A stretch of 64,000 nucleotides of DNA from Phnomibacter ginsenosidimutans (lineage in GTDB: Bacteria; Bacteroidota; Bacteroidia; Chitinophagales; Chitinophagaceae). The notes under the pieces were generated by a model. The model ran no database searches. It saw only the letters and a list, made by a program, of their open reading frames with translations, and was not told the origin of the DNA. The first letter of the stretch is position 1. Each line of letters starts with the position of its first letter. Positions 40,582-48,226 of the stretch are shown here, one piece after another. Made by a program: the position numbers and the translations under genes. The DNA lies in the NCBI RefSeq assembly GCF_009740285.1, contig NZ_CP046566.1:2972501-3036500 (forward strand), in the 5' to 3' direction.

Positions 40582-41358
40582 TTAGTTATTCAAATTGATA
40601 AAGCCACCGTCGATGGGGTAATCGCAGCCTGTAATAAAACCAGCTTCCTGACTACATAAATACAAAGCCAGATGTGCTACTTCATCGGTAGTGCCCATAC
40701 GGCCAATGGGTTGACTCTTTGATAATTTATCGAACATTTCAGCTTCTCGGCCAGGATAGTTTTTAGCAATGAAACCATCCACAAATGGTGTATGTACTCT
40801 GGCAGGAGAAATACAATTGCAGCGTATGTTGTGTGCCAGATAATCACGGGCTGTGCTGAGTGTCATGCCAAGCACAGCACCCTTGCTCATGCTGTAAGCA
40901 AACCGATCGGTAATGCCCACCCATGCTGCAATAGAGCACATGTTGAGAATGACGCCATGCTGTTGTGTTTTCATCACCGGCAGCACTTCGTGCAAGCAGT
41001 TGTACACGCCTTTTACATTGATGGAATACACACGGTCAAAGTCTTGTTCGCTGGTGGTGTCTGCTGTACCTACATGCGCCACACCTGCGTTGTTGACCAA
41101 AATATCGATGCTACCTGCCGTGGCTTTCACTTGTGCTACGGCGGCTTTCACTTCGGCCTGATTGCTGATATTGAGTATCACTGCATCGGCTTGTCCGCCT
41201 GCTACCTGAATCTCCGCCACTGCCTGTGCGGCGCCCTGCGCATCAATATCAAAAATGAATACCCTTGCACCCTGGCGGGCAAACAACCCCGCAATTGCTT
41301 TACCAATACCACTGCCGCCCCCGGTAACGATGCCAATTTTATTGTTCAGCTTAAACAT
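40582..41358 (-). CDS. Short-chain dehydrogenase, probable 2-keto-3-deoxy-L-fuconate dehydrogenase
   Basis: The 258-residue SDR has TGGGSGIGKA, NNAGVAH, LNMCSIAAWVG, an intact YxxxK (YSMSK) and a C-terminal CDYPIDGGF. In known L-fucose clusters an SDR beside the FAH hydrolase oxidises 2-keto-3-deoxy-L-fuconate to the 2,4-diketo acid, the step before cleavage. It is the second gene of the unit, ten bases after GH105. The alternative is L-fucose dehydrogenase, with the 36408-37205 SDR doing the later step. Context cannot fully separate them. Confidence 0.8.
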   Translation of the reverse strand: MFKLNNKIGIVTGGGSGIGKAIAGLFARQGARVFIFDIDAQGAAQAVAEIQVAGGQADAVILNISNQAEVKAAVAQVKATAGSIDILVNNAGVAHVGTADTTSEQDFDRVYSINVKGVYNCLHEVLPVMKTQQHGVILNMCSIAAWVGITDRFAYSMSKGAVLGMTLSTARDYLAHNIRCNCISPARVHTPFVDGFIAKNYPGREAEMFDKLSKSQPIGRMGTTDEVAHLALYLCSQEAGFITGCDYPIDGGFINLNN

Positions 41359-41367
41359 AACGACTAT

Positions 41368-42555
41368 TTATTTATGCTTTAATTTTCTTCCTTCCATTTC
41401 GTTAGCGGCCAGTAAAAATGCACCCAAGCCTTTGGGGTCATTTACAATCACCGGTTCACTCATGTAATACTCAAAACTACCATCGCGATAGTTGCCACTA
41501 CCGCCGAGCCCCGACACTTTTACTGTGCCATGTAAATTGTAGCGGCCGTTCTCCAGTTTGATAAACTGTGTCACCAATCCCTGATAACCTTTTTCGGCCA
41601 TCGCCATTTTGCTTTTTGGTAAATATCCTTTGCGAACACCTTTGGCAATGGCATATACAAATTGAGAAGAAGCGGATGCTTCAAAATAGTTGCGTTCTTT
41701 TCCCGGGCCATTGTAGTGCAGTACATCGTACCACAAACCCGTGGTTGCATCTTGCTCTTTTTCGATGGCATTTATCAAACGGTTGAGAATAGCTATGAGC
41801 TTAGCACGACCGGGATGTTTTGCCGGAATAAAGTCCAATGCATCAACAATAGCGTCGGCATACCAGCCCATGGCACGAGCCCAAAAATGCGGCGACTTCC
41901 CAGTTTCTTGATTGGCCCAGCGTTGTTGCTTGCTTTCGTCCCAAGCATGGTGTAGCAAGCCCGTAGCTGAATCCCGTGCATGATTTTCCATCCATACAAA
42001 CTGGTCCACTACGTCATCATAATCTTTGGCTTCGCCAAACATGGAAATGTATTCTGCATAAAAAGGAGCACCCATGTACAAACCATCGAGCCACATTTGA
42101 TAGGGGTACACTTTTTTATGCCAAAAGCCCCCTTCGTTAGTGCGTGGATGGGTTCGCAATTGGTCCCGCAAATGATGCGCCGCAATGCTATATTTTTCCT
42201 CTTTGGTTTCCTTGTACAACAGCAGCACCAGCTTGCCATTGTTTACATGATCAATGTTATACTCGGTAAGTTCGTAGCCTTTGATACTACCATCGGGTTG
42301 AATAAACCAATCCATTTTTGCCTTGATGGCTTGCAGGTATTTGGCATCGCCGGTTTGGCGCCACAAGCCTTCAAAACCTTTGAGCACCACCCCCATATCG
42401 TACGACCACTTGGATTGACTGCCCACCGGAATCGAATCCTTCCAGATATCTAACACCGTATTGGCCATCGCCACATTCCATCGCTGTTCTTGTGCATGAA
42501 CATTGGCCGTCCACAACAACAGGAGCAGGAGGTATCCCTTCATCAATTTTTTCAT
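41368..42555 (-). CDS. Exported unsaturated rhamnogalacturonyl hydrolase, family GH105
   Basis: I start at ATG 42555 (MKKLMKGYLLLLLLWTANVHAQ), which gives a clean signal peptide. The upstream in-frame extension is not protein-like. The product (395 residues) has the (alpha/alpha)6 barrel motifs YELTEYNIDHVNNGK, YQMWLDGLYMGAPFYAEY (catalytic-region Asp), SPHFWARAMGWYADAIVD and YFEASASSQFVYAIAKGV. GH105 removes the unsaturated galacturonyl end left by PL1-type lyases. It is odd that it leads the fucose unit and not the lyase array, but this links the two units functionally. Confidence 0.92.
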   Translation of the reverse strand: MKKLMKGYLLLLLLWTANVHAQEQRWNVAMANTVLDIWKDSIPVGSQSKWSYDMGVVLKGFEGLWRQTGDAKYLQAIKAKMDWFIQPDGSIKGYELTEYNIDHVNNGKLVLLLYKETKEEKYSIAAHHLRDQLRTHPRTNEGGFWHKKVYPYQMWLDGLYMGAPFYAEYISMFGEAKDYDDVVDQFVWMENHARDSATGLLHHAWDESKQQRWANQETGKSPHFWARAMGWYADAIVDALDFIPAKHPGRAKLIAILNRLINAIEKEQDATTGLWYDVLHYNGPGKERNYFEASASSQFVYAIAKGVRKGYLPKSKMAMAEKGYQGLVTQFIKLENGRYNLHGTVKVSGLGGSGNYRDGSFEYYMSEPVIVNDPKGLGAFLLAANEMEGRKLKHK

Positions 42556-42629
42556 TGGCAAAATCATTTCGGCACGAAATATAACGCATTCCGGCAGCGG
42601 AACCGCCCTGAGGCAGGGGTGTAAATTCA

Positions 42630-42644
42630 TGCAATCGTTGACGT
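42630..42644. promoter_or_regulatory. Candidate regulatory motif upstream of GH105
   Basis: The minus strand reads ACGTCAACGATTGCA about 75 bases before the GH105 start. It shares the core AACGATTG with sites before DUF3826 (10880-10895), susC (9976-9988) and the fucose permease (39688-39702). The nearly symmetric CAA-CGA-TTG centre suits a helix-turn-helix dimer. Confidence 0.3.
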
Positions 42645-42745
42645 AAAGCGTTTGCTTCCGCTTGCAGTTGAAAGGAAAGAAATTGCTGAGATTTTTTAAA
42701 AAAGATAGAGGCGATCTGTGGAATACTGAAAGATGGACTGCCAAC

Positions 42746-42767
42746 AAAAAAGCCCCATGCGGGACTT
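42746..42767 (-). terminator. Terminator after the tRNA 3' fragment
   Basis: In the minus direction AAGTCCC-GCAT-GGGGCTT forms a 7-bp stem (one G-T pair) followed by TTTT. It lies 10 bases past the end of the tRNA fragment and would have been the terminator of the original tRNA gene. Confidence 0.75.
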
Positions 42768-42777
42768 CAATATTTTA

Positions 42778-42801
42778 CAGAGAGGAAGGGATTCGAACCC
42801 T
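42778..42801 (-). repeat. tRNA 3'-end fragment, probable attachment-site scar of a genomic island
   Basis: On the minus strand AGGGTTCGAATCCCT is a T-arm with the invariant TTCGAAT loop. CCTCTCT, the 3' side of an acceptor stem, and a G at position 73 follow. CCA is not encoded. Upstream of the T-stem (above 42801) the sequence no longer forms a tRNA. A bare tRNA 3' end with its own terminator is what remains on one side when an element integrates into the gene. The stem sequence and G73 suggest tRNA-Ser, but this is not certain. No second copy was noticed in the window, so the complete tRNA should lie to the right. Confidence 0.65.
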
Positions 42802-42904
42802 GCATTTTTTCTATTTTTTGAAAACGCTGGAAACCCTTGTCAGCATTGGGTTTGAGCGATTTTGGAGAAGTGCGAAATGCTAAATTTTTGAGCGAAAAAT
42901 AAAA

Positions 42905-43078
42905 ATGTCTCTAAAATCACACCAAAAAAAGCAAATAGCTCTATCAAAAGTAATAAAAAAGAATAATTCGGCAAAAAATCGGCCGTTTTTAGGGCAAATT
43001 GTAACGTACCTTCAAAAAGAGAAAATTGATGCTTTCTTAAATGACAAAATAGAGGAGTCATTCCTCACGAAAAATTGA
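42905..43078 (+). CDS. Small hypothetical protein (57 aa) at the island edge
   Basis: An ATG at 42905 opens a 57-residue frame with a lysine-rich start (MSLKSHQKKQIALSKVIKK) and a more structured end (GQIVTYLQKEKIDAFLNDKI). It ends 50 bases before the ATG of the RteC-like gene and reads the same way, so it could be its partner. I recognise no family. The composition is protein-like, but the small size keeps confidence low. Confidence 0.4.
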   Translation: MSLKSHQKKQIALSKVIKKNNSAKNRPFLGQIVTYLQKEKIDAFLNDKIEESFLTKN

Positions 43079-43128
43079 TCCATTCTATAAAGTCGTAGCT
43101 GGATACACCCTCAAAATTGTATATCAAA

Positions 43129-44178
43129 ATGACAGCCTTACAATTATCAGCTTTTCAAAAAGCGAATTCAATCAAAAACTTTGTTCAGTTGCTTTCAAGC
43201 GCTTTAAATGACATAAGATTAATTATCACTGTAAAATTCCATACAAACAGCGTCATCCTTGACTTCATGGAGGACAAGAATGCAATCATTGAAGTAGCCT
43301 CCATTGAGGATAGGCAAGAATTACAAGCCTTCCTTGAAAAAAATGGAAAAAAACTATTCGTGAAGTTTAAAGAGTTAATGGATCAGTTATACAAAGAGAG
43401 TGAATTGCCTTATCAAGAAAAAATAGACATCCTATTAAACACGAAAGAAGAGCTTGAATTTTTAAAGCTTACATTCTCCCCTGATTCAAAATACTATTTC
43501 ATTCCAAATGTCAAGTTCTATGTAGATAATAAAGATAGCAACACGGCAAAATGGATATCACTGGATCGATTAGAACTCACAGCTGATCATCGTACAATAG
43601 TTGAAAATATCCTCGGTGTATGTTATGAGTTTTGCTTGGGACTCAACAAGCTAATGGACTTAGGCTTATACAGAATCAGGTTAAACACGCATCAATTCAA
43701 TACTTATACACTAAATCCAAAAGAAGGAGCCATCCTATTGGGAGAATTTGTACTGGCCCTTACTTCCCCCAAAAATGCTTTACTTAAATTAGATGGCCTT
43801 GAAACCAACCAACTCTACAAGACCCTTTTACATCTTTTCGGTATTCCATTTCATCCTAAAAAACCATTCTCTGCCGTTAGACATTATATTCTGGACAAGA
43901 AGAAGCCTGGAATAGAATTAGAGCGGCTTCTGGAGAGTCTGAATAGTATCAAAGGACACCCACGTACGAAAAAATCAAAAAAGAACAGTGAAAATTCCGG
44001 AATTCATTTTCCGGAATTTCGCCGTGTTGGCTTATCGGCTCTTTGGACATTCGCAATTCAACAAACACAACGAAAATGCGAAACACCGAAGAGTTCTTCC
44101 GCCTTCCAACAGTTCAAGAGTTTCTTCGTACAATCCGTGCAGAATTTGCCAATGCAAAAAGGCCAGCCGAGGAAATAA
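43129..44178 (+). CDS. RteC-like regulatory protein of a Bacteroidota mobile element
   Basis: The 349-residue protein starts at ATG 43129 (MTALQLSAFQKANSI). It is helical, has no signal peptide, and its last third (LDGLETNQLYKTLLHLFGIPFH, given in part, then AVRHYILDKKKPGIELERLLESLN) resembles the C-terminal part of RteC, a regulator of excision in Bacteroides conjugative elements. RteC-like genes usually stand before a small excisionase-type HTH gene, as here. The frame continues about 100 bases into the HTH gene, a long overlap. Either the tail is a non-conserved extension or a small indel hides an earlier stop. Family assignment is tentative. Confidence 0.55.
   Translation: MTALQLSAFQKANSIKNFVQLLSSALNDIRLIITVKFHTNSVILDFMEDKNAIIEVASIEDRQELQAFLEKNGKKLFVKFKELMDQLYKESELPYQEKIDILLNTKEELEFLKLTFSPDSKYYFIPNVKFYVDNKDSNTAKWISLDRLELTADHRTIVENILGVCYEFCLGLNKLMDLGLYRIRLNTHQFNTYTLNPKEGAILLGEFVLALTSPKNALLKLDGLETNQLYKTLLHLFGIPFHPKKPFSAVRHYILDKKKPGIELERLLESLNSIKGHPRTKKSKKNSENSGIHFPEFRRVGLSALWTFAIQQTQRKCETPKSSSAFQQFKSFFVQSVQNLPMQKGQPRK
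43995..44016. promoter_or_regulatory. Paired palindromes TTCCGGAA, operator-like
   Basis: Two perfect 8-base palindromes TTCCGGAA occur at 43995-44002 and 44009-44016, 14 bases centre to centre. They lie 60-80 bases before the HTH gene start, inside the 3' end of the RteC-like frame. This spacing suits cooperative binding of a dimer and autoregulation of the HTH gene. Confidence 0.4.
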
Positions 44179-44375
44179 TTCTTGATGAAACTGATTTTCT
44201 AAGAACCTTAAAAATTAGTAAACGACAGGCCGCAAAATTGCGGGCAGAAGGAGCCATTTTATATTCGAAACATGGTGGCCGGATCTACTACAAATTGTCG
44301 TCGGTACTAGAATATATAAATCGCTATGAAGTGAAAGGACTCCAGTTCAATAACCGATTCCTCAACAACAAGTGA
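44076..44375 (+). CDS. Excisionase-like helix-turn-helix protein
   Basis: From ATG 44076 the 99-residue product has an N-terminal helical part and an HTH_17-type module (FLRTLKISKRQAAKLRAEGAILYSKHGGRIYYKL, residues about 44-77, given in shortened form). The module includes the wing Gly-Gly-Arg-Ile-Tyr-Tyr and the following SVLEYINRYE helix. Such proteins serve as excisionases or transcription regulators in Bacteroidota elements and follow RteC-type genes. The next gene starts nine bases after its stop. Confidence 0.7.
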   Translation: MRNTEEFFRLPTVQEFLRTIRAEFANAKRPAEEIILDETDFLRTLKISKRQAAKLRAEGAILYSKHGGRIYYKLSSVLEYINRYEVKGLQFNNRFLNNK

Positions 44376-44383
44376 TTACAATT

Positions 44384-44743
44384 ATGCATCCTGATAAAAA
44401 ATGCAAATTTTGTCTTCGGGCCTTCCAACCTCGGAGAAGTAATCAATTGTACTGCTCAAATCAATGCAGGCATTCCTACGGCAATGAAGCCTTTAAAAAC
44501 AAAATGGCTGCCTTTGAAGCAGATAAGCGAAATGCCATTGCTCAAGACCTAGTCTTACGAACTATTTTTCGAAGAAACAGAAAAATTGTAATTGACCAGA
44601 ATAAATTCAGAGAATTAAAAATTGACGTGCTGAATGCAAAAACTATTTATTGTCGGGCTGATGGCCGATTAATTTCTGCTGTATTTACAAACTTCCTACT
44701 GGAGAGAATCGATGATGTAACCTTTGAACTTAAGCAACGATGA
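44384..44743 (+). CDS. Small protein with N-terminal zinc-finger motif
   Basis: Starting at ATG 44384 (119 residues) the protein has C7-x2-C10 and C24-x3-C28 in a context like FLxRSNQxYCSNQCR (CKFCLRAFQPRRSNQLYC), typical of short zinc ribbons that look like ribosomal or HNH-type fingers. The rest is a mixed alpha/beta region with no recognisable domain. Its stop overlaps the next start by ATGA (44740-44743). It is part of the same small operon as the HTH gene. Nucleic-acid binding is a reasonable guess. Confidence 0.65.
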   Translation: MHPDKKCKFCLRAFQPRRSNQLYCSNQCRHSYGNEAFKNKMAAFEADKRNAIAQDLVLRTIFRRNRKIVIDQNKFRELKIDVLNAKTIYCRADGRLISAVFTNFLLERIDDVTFELKQR

Positions 44744-44988
44744 AAGTCATACACTATAGTAATAGCATTCGTCATTTTGATAATGAGCTGGCATTTGAGC
44801 GGCATCAGAGAAATCAGCAACAACCTACTAATAGTACGGCTTGGCAAAATGATTCTAATACCAATATGTTTTTGGTGATAGGCGTAGTGCTAATTATTGG
44901 AGCAATTTGGTATTACTACTATAGTTTGGAAGCCCAAAAGAAAATAGGGCAAGAAACGGAGGATGAAAACACTTCCATGGATGTATAA
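44740..44988 (+). CDS. Small single-pass membrane protein, unknown
   Basis: The 82-residue product has a polar N-terminal half, one transmembrane segment (MFLVIGVVLIIGAIWYYYYS, about 43-62) and an acidic tail. It is translationally coupled to the zinc-finger gene (ATGA). I recognise no family. The operon HTH, zinc finger and membrane protein is plausibly element maintenance. Confidence 0.6.
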   Translation: MKVIHYSNSIRHFDNELAFERHQRNQQQPTNSTAWQNDSNTNMFLVIGVVLIIGAIWYYYYSLEAQKKIGQETEDENTSMDV

Positions 44989-44993
44989 TCCTG

Positions 44994-45007
44994 ATTGTCT
45001 AGACAAT
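44994..45007. promoter_or_regulatory. 14-bp perfect palindrome between convergent genes
   Basis: ATTGTCTAGACAAT is a perfect palindrome lying six bases after the membrane-protein stop in the 112-base gap between converging genes. It has no loop and no T-run, so it is a better binding site than a terminator. Confidence 0.3.
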
Positions 45008-45100
45008 AGAATGGCAGACGGCTTGTATAATGACTTTACTGCCAATCCTTAATGCCAAGCGAGAAGAATTGAAAATAGTTGATCAATGACAAGCCTTGTA

Positions 45101-46276
45101 TCATTTCGAAAGGTTTGACAACTTGAGCACATAAGCGATGGAAGCGCCCATGGAGCTTGTTTTTACATCGGTCACCAACTTGTCTTTTGTAATGGGGAAA
45201 CCCAACCTGAACTGTGCTGCAGGTGCAATCAATATTTCTATCATGGGTGTAATCACTTCACGGGAAATACGCTTGTCTTTGATAAACTGGTAGTCTGTAC
45301 TATTGGTTTTGAGTTGCTCATAAATAACCCCTACATGCAAGCCTGGCACAAAAAGAGACTGTTGGTAGGCCTCCGTTTTGCGGAGTTTCTTTTTATCAGG
45401 AATAAACCGAACCAAGCGTTTGTTGACCGAAAACGAAAGTCCACGAAAAGGGACCTTCTCCTGCCCTTTTACGGCACTCTGCCGGGTATTGAAATGATTG
45501 TACCCTGCTGATACAACAAAACTGCCAATGTTGCGGGCATACGACATGTTAACCGACCAAACATTAGATTCGGTACCGTAATAATTCAGGCTATCGACCA
45601 ACGGAATATCGGATTGGGTATTGAGCACCGAAAAGAAGCGTTGGTTATAGGCGAAGTTGAATGTAAATACCGACTTAGCTCTCGCTTCATATAAATCCAA
45701 CGCCAGAGAATCCAACTTTTTTTCATAACCATCAAGCACTCTCTTTTTGTAGGCCTCAAATGATTCGTTAGGCAGGCTATTGTCTGGTGAAGCAAATTGG
45801 TCAAACAGTTGGCTAGTAAGCCGACGGCTACGTTTGGAGCGGGGTGAAGAATTATCGAAACCCATGCCGAAGCCTAATACCGTATTACCCGTGGTTTGAG
45901 TCAGGTTTATTTTTAAATCTGTGATGATATCAGCGATGGAGCCTGGCGGATTACAAGTCCCCCATCCTAGCAACCGCATGGGCGACAACACCAGCTTTTG
46001 CACATTGTCTTTCTCCTGAAACCGCACATGGGTAGACACCAGTTCAAAAGCCGACATATCGATATCCGTAAACAATTGGGAGTTCGAAAACCGGCCGTTA
46101 TTGAAGTCGGTAATGTTGCCGTTGGCTTTTCCGTTGAACTGGCATTTGTACTGATTTTTGCTGGTATCTATTCTCCTTCCTCCGGGTATAAAAGACGGAT
46201 CATCTTGCGCTACCGCTGTCATGATGCCACAAGCAAGTACAACAACAAAGTATACTTTTCGATTAAAACATTTCAT
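45101..46276 (-). CDS. Exported protein, probable outer-membrane beta-barrel, unknown
   Basis: The 391-residue protein has a signal peptide (cleavage near GIMTAVAQ, about 24). The mature part is rich in alternating polar/aromatic strands (SVFTFNFAYNQRFFSVL, NVWSVNMSYARNIGSFVVSAGYN, FRLGFPITKDKLV). The last residues (SMGASIAYVLKLSNLSK) do not end in the usual aromatic residue. It overlaps the preceding gene by 14 bases. No family is recognised. Membrane barrel structure is inferred from composition only. Confidence 0.65.
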   Translation of the reverse strand: MKCFNRKVYFVVVLACGIMTAVAQDDPSFIPGGRRIDTSKNQYKCQFNGKANGNITDFNNGRFSNSQLFTDIDMSAFELVSTHVRFQEKDNVQKLVLSPMRLLGWGTCNPPGSIADIITDLKINLTQTTGNTVLGFGMGFDNSSPRSKRSRRLTSQLFDQFASPDNSLPNESFEAYKKRVLDGYEKKLDSLALDLYEARAKSVFTFNFAYNQRFFSVLNTQSDIPLVDSLNYYGTESNVWSVNMSYARNIGSFVVSAGYNHFNTRQSAVKGQEKVPFRGLSFSVNKRLVRFIPDKKKLRKTEAYQQSLFVPGLHVGVIYEQLKTNSTDYQFIKDKRISREVITPMIEILIAPAAQFRLGFPITKDKLVTDVKTSSMGASIAYVLKLSNLSK

Positions 46277-46685
46277 ACGCTGTAATTTCTTGTGCCCATG
46301 AATCGCCTTTCTTTATGGTCATCCCTTCACCGGGATCATCTGGCTTCACTTGCCGACTTTCCTTGGACGTAGAATTGGTAATAATAATGCGCACATTTTG
46401 CAGCGCATCTATGGCATACACCCCAAAACGATAATCCATTTTGGTGCCCACTTTTATTTTGCCAATTTCCATGGTAATCTCTCCATCATTATCGGTTTCA
46501 TTTCTTTCCACCAATTTATGCCAGATGGTGCTTTGCGAAGTTTTAGCCAGCAGCATGAATAAATTGCATTCAGCACCTGGCTCAAACATGACCGAGAAAT
46601 GATAAGTACAATAATCTCCCGGTTTTGCCTTCTTTATCGACACCGGGCCAACTTCATCGTTCAAAAGGATTTTGTGAATAGGCAT
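46263..46685 (-). CDS. Hypothetical beta-rich protein (140 aa), paired with the barrel gene
   Basis: From ATG 46685 (MPIHKILLNDEVGPVSIKKAK) the product is 140 residues without a signal peptide. It looks like a beta-sandwich (YCTYHFSVMFEPGAECNLFML, shortened). A TTG at 46733 would add 16 residues. It overlaps the exported protein gene by 14 bases, so both are one transcript. It may be a cytosolic partner. I do not recognise it. Confidence 0.6.
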   Translation of the reverse strand: MPIHKILLNDEVGPVSIKKAKPGDYCTYHFSVMFEPGAECNLFMLLAKTSQSTIWHKLVERNETDNDGEITMEIGKIKVGTKMDYRFGVYAIDALQNVRIIITNSTSKESRQVKPDDPGEGMTIKKGDSWAQEITAYEMF

Positions 46686-46810
46686 GTTATTCCGATTGAC
46701 CCTGAATGTATATCGCCAGTTTGATTGTTGCAAGCTTTAAAGAAAAAAACTTAAGAAAGGGAAATAAACGGTGCTATTTTTAGTGGAGAATACACAACCC
46801 CCTCAGCCAC

Positions 46811-46984
46811 ATGAATGATAAGAAGAACTGGATAACCATGGACGCCGATGTGAAAAGTGATATCTACTAAGGCATGCTGTATAGTGCTTTGGAGAGTTTC
46901 CGGGAGAGTATTGTGGGGTTGAATGAGACTGATTCTTTTAATGAAGTAATAACTAAGTATGAAACTATTTTCGAGAAAAGGTGA
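46811..46984 (+). pseudogene. Small gene with an in-frame stop, remnant
   Basis: An ATG at 46811 runs MNDKKNWITMDADVKSDIY to a TAA at 46868. The same frame then continues as a protein-like stretch (GMLYSALESFRESIVGLNE) to a TGA at 46982. A single G-to-T change would turn GAA into the TAA, giving DIYEGML. The DADVKSDIYEG stretch is faintly like HsdM methyltransferases, but the match is too short to assign. It overlaps the start of the DUF5655 gene by 26 bases. Confidence 0.4.
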
Positions 46985-47888
46985 TGTACTGCAAAGCATA
47001 GCTAATAAAGATTTTAAGCTGGAAAAAGAAATACAGCAACTCATAGAAAATAATCTTGGCGAGATTTTCAACCTGGAATTTGTTCGATCAGAAATGCCAA
47101 TCAGCAATTTCAGAATAGACACATTGGCATTTGATAAAGAGAATAATTGTTTTGTGATTATTGAATACAAAAAGGACAGGAATTTTTCTGTTATCGACCA
47201 AGGCTACACCTACATGTCTTTACTGCTCAACAACAAGGCCGACTTTGTGCTTGAATACAATGAACAGAAAAGCAAATCTTTAAAAAAGAACGATGTGGAA
47301 TGGTCACAATCCAAAGTGATTTTTATTGCGCCAAGTTTTTCTGAATACCAAAAACACTCTGTCAACTTTAAGGACGTGCCCTTCGAATTGTGGGAAATCA
47401 AACAATACGAAAATGCTGTAATTGGATTGATGCAACACAAGAATAGTTCGACTGAAAGTATTACCAATGTTACAGCCGGAGAAAAGAGTGTTGTGAAGGA
47501 AGTGTCCAAGCAAATCCAGGTTTATACGGAGGCCTATCATTTTTCTAAAAGCAAAAAACCAAACCCGGAAATAGAATCGCTTTACAGGCAACTGAAGGAG
47601 CGAATTTTGACCTTAGGTGAAGTAGAAGTTGTACCCAAAGGATTATACATCAGTTTCAGAAAGAAGAAGCCATTCTTTGACGTTGTGGTTTACCAAAAAG
47701 AAGGTTTGTACTGTCTGATTAATCTCAAAAAAGGCCAACTAAACGATCCAAATGGAATCACCAAGGACGTAAGCAACAAAGGTCACTGGGGAAACGGGGA
47801 TTACTCCGTTCTTGTAAAAAGCGAGTCAGATTTAGACTATATCATGTTCCCTGATCAAGCAATCCTACAACGCACAAACCTGAGATAG
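46959..47888 (+). CDS. DUF5655 protein with N-terminal NucS/DUF91-like nuclease domain
   Basis: The 309-residue protein has an N-terminal domain with the PD-(D/E)xK arrangement D54 (FRIDTLAFD), E69-x-K71 (VIIEYKK) and Q81 (VIDQGYTYM), as in NucS-type nucleases. The C-terminal domain (about 205-309, IESLYRQLKERIL, GLYISFRKKKPFF) is DUF5655, common in proteins near restriction systems. The role is probably DNA cleavage or binding in defence. It follows the decayed small gene and is 5 bases before the next small gene. Catalytic residues look intact. Confidence 0.75.
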   Translation: MKLFSRKGDVLQSIANKDFKLEKEIQQLIENNLGEIFNLEFVRSEMPISNFRIDTLAFDKENNCFVIIEYKKDRNFSVIDQGYTYMSLLLNNKADFVLEYNEQKSKSLKKNDVEWSQSKVIFIAPSFSEYQKHSVNFKDVPFELWEIKQYENAVIGLMQHKNSSTESITNVTAGEKSVVKEVSKQIQVYTEAYHFSKSKKPNPEIESLYRQLKERILTLGEVEVVPKGLYISFRKKKPFFDVVVYQKEGLYCLINLKKGQLNDPNGITKDVSNKGHWGNGDYSVLVKSESDLDYIMFPDQAILQRTNLR

Positions 47889-47893
47889 CCTCT

Positions 47894-48106
47894 ATGAGTA
47901 ATTCGACCTACTCCTTTAGCGAACACACCCACCGCTATGCCTGCTGGACTGCAGCAAGAGTAGCCTCCATCGGCCGTTTCAGCAATGCTGAGGTCAGTGG
48001 CTTTATTGATGCCGTTAAACTTCGGGAGCATATTGATCGATTCCTGCAACAGGGCACCATGAGTAAGGATGCTTCTGTAAAACCCGCTGCAAGAACTCAA
48101 AGATGA
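47894..48106 (+). CDS. Small protein, probably the N-terminal remnant of a larger family
   Basis: The 70-residue frame starts MSNSTYSFSEHTHRYACWTAARVASIGRFS, given in shortened form; an opening of this HRYA-W-AAR type occurs in longer unknown proteins near restriction genes. The product stops after PAARTQR without a further domain, so it is likely truncated. It begins five bases after the DUF5655 stop and would be co-transcribed with it. Confidence 0.5.
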   Translation: MSNSTYSFSEHTHRYACWTAARVASIGRFSNAEVSGFIDAVKLREHIDRFLQQGTMSKDASVKPAARTQR

Positions 48107-48226
48107 AAAGACTTTCCTTCGAAGATCTCTGAGCAGACAAATTTTGACTTAAGTTGATCCCATTAACATTTCGATTATCCGCCTTCATGCCTTCGCTTTT
48201 TTAAGCCAATTTCCATCATCGTTATT

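Noticed and set aside
42840-43061. Minus-strand open frame of 73 codons
   Set aside because: It is antisense to the more plausible 42905-43078 small gene, and its hydrophobic composition follows from A/T-rich DNA.
46811-46984. HsdM type I methyltransferase remnant
   Set aside because: Only a dozen residues resemble HsdM, the following sequence does not, and no HsdS or HsdR is nearby, so it is kept only as an unassigned remnant.
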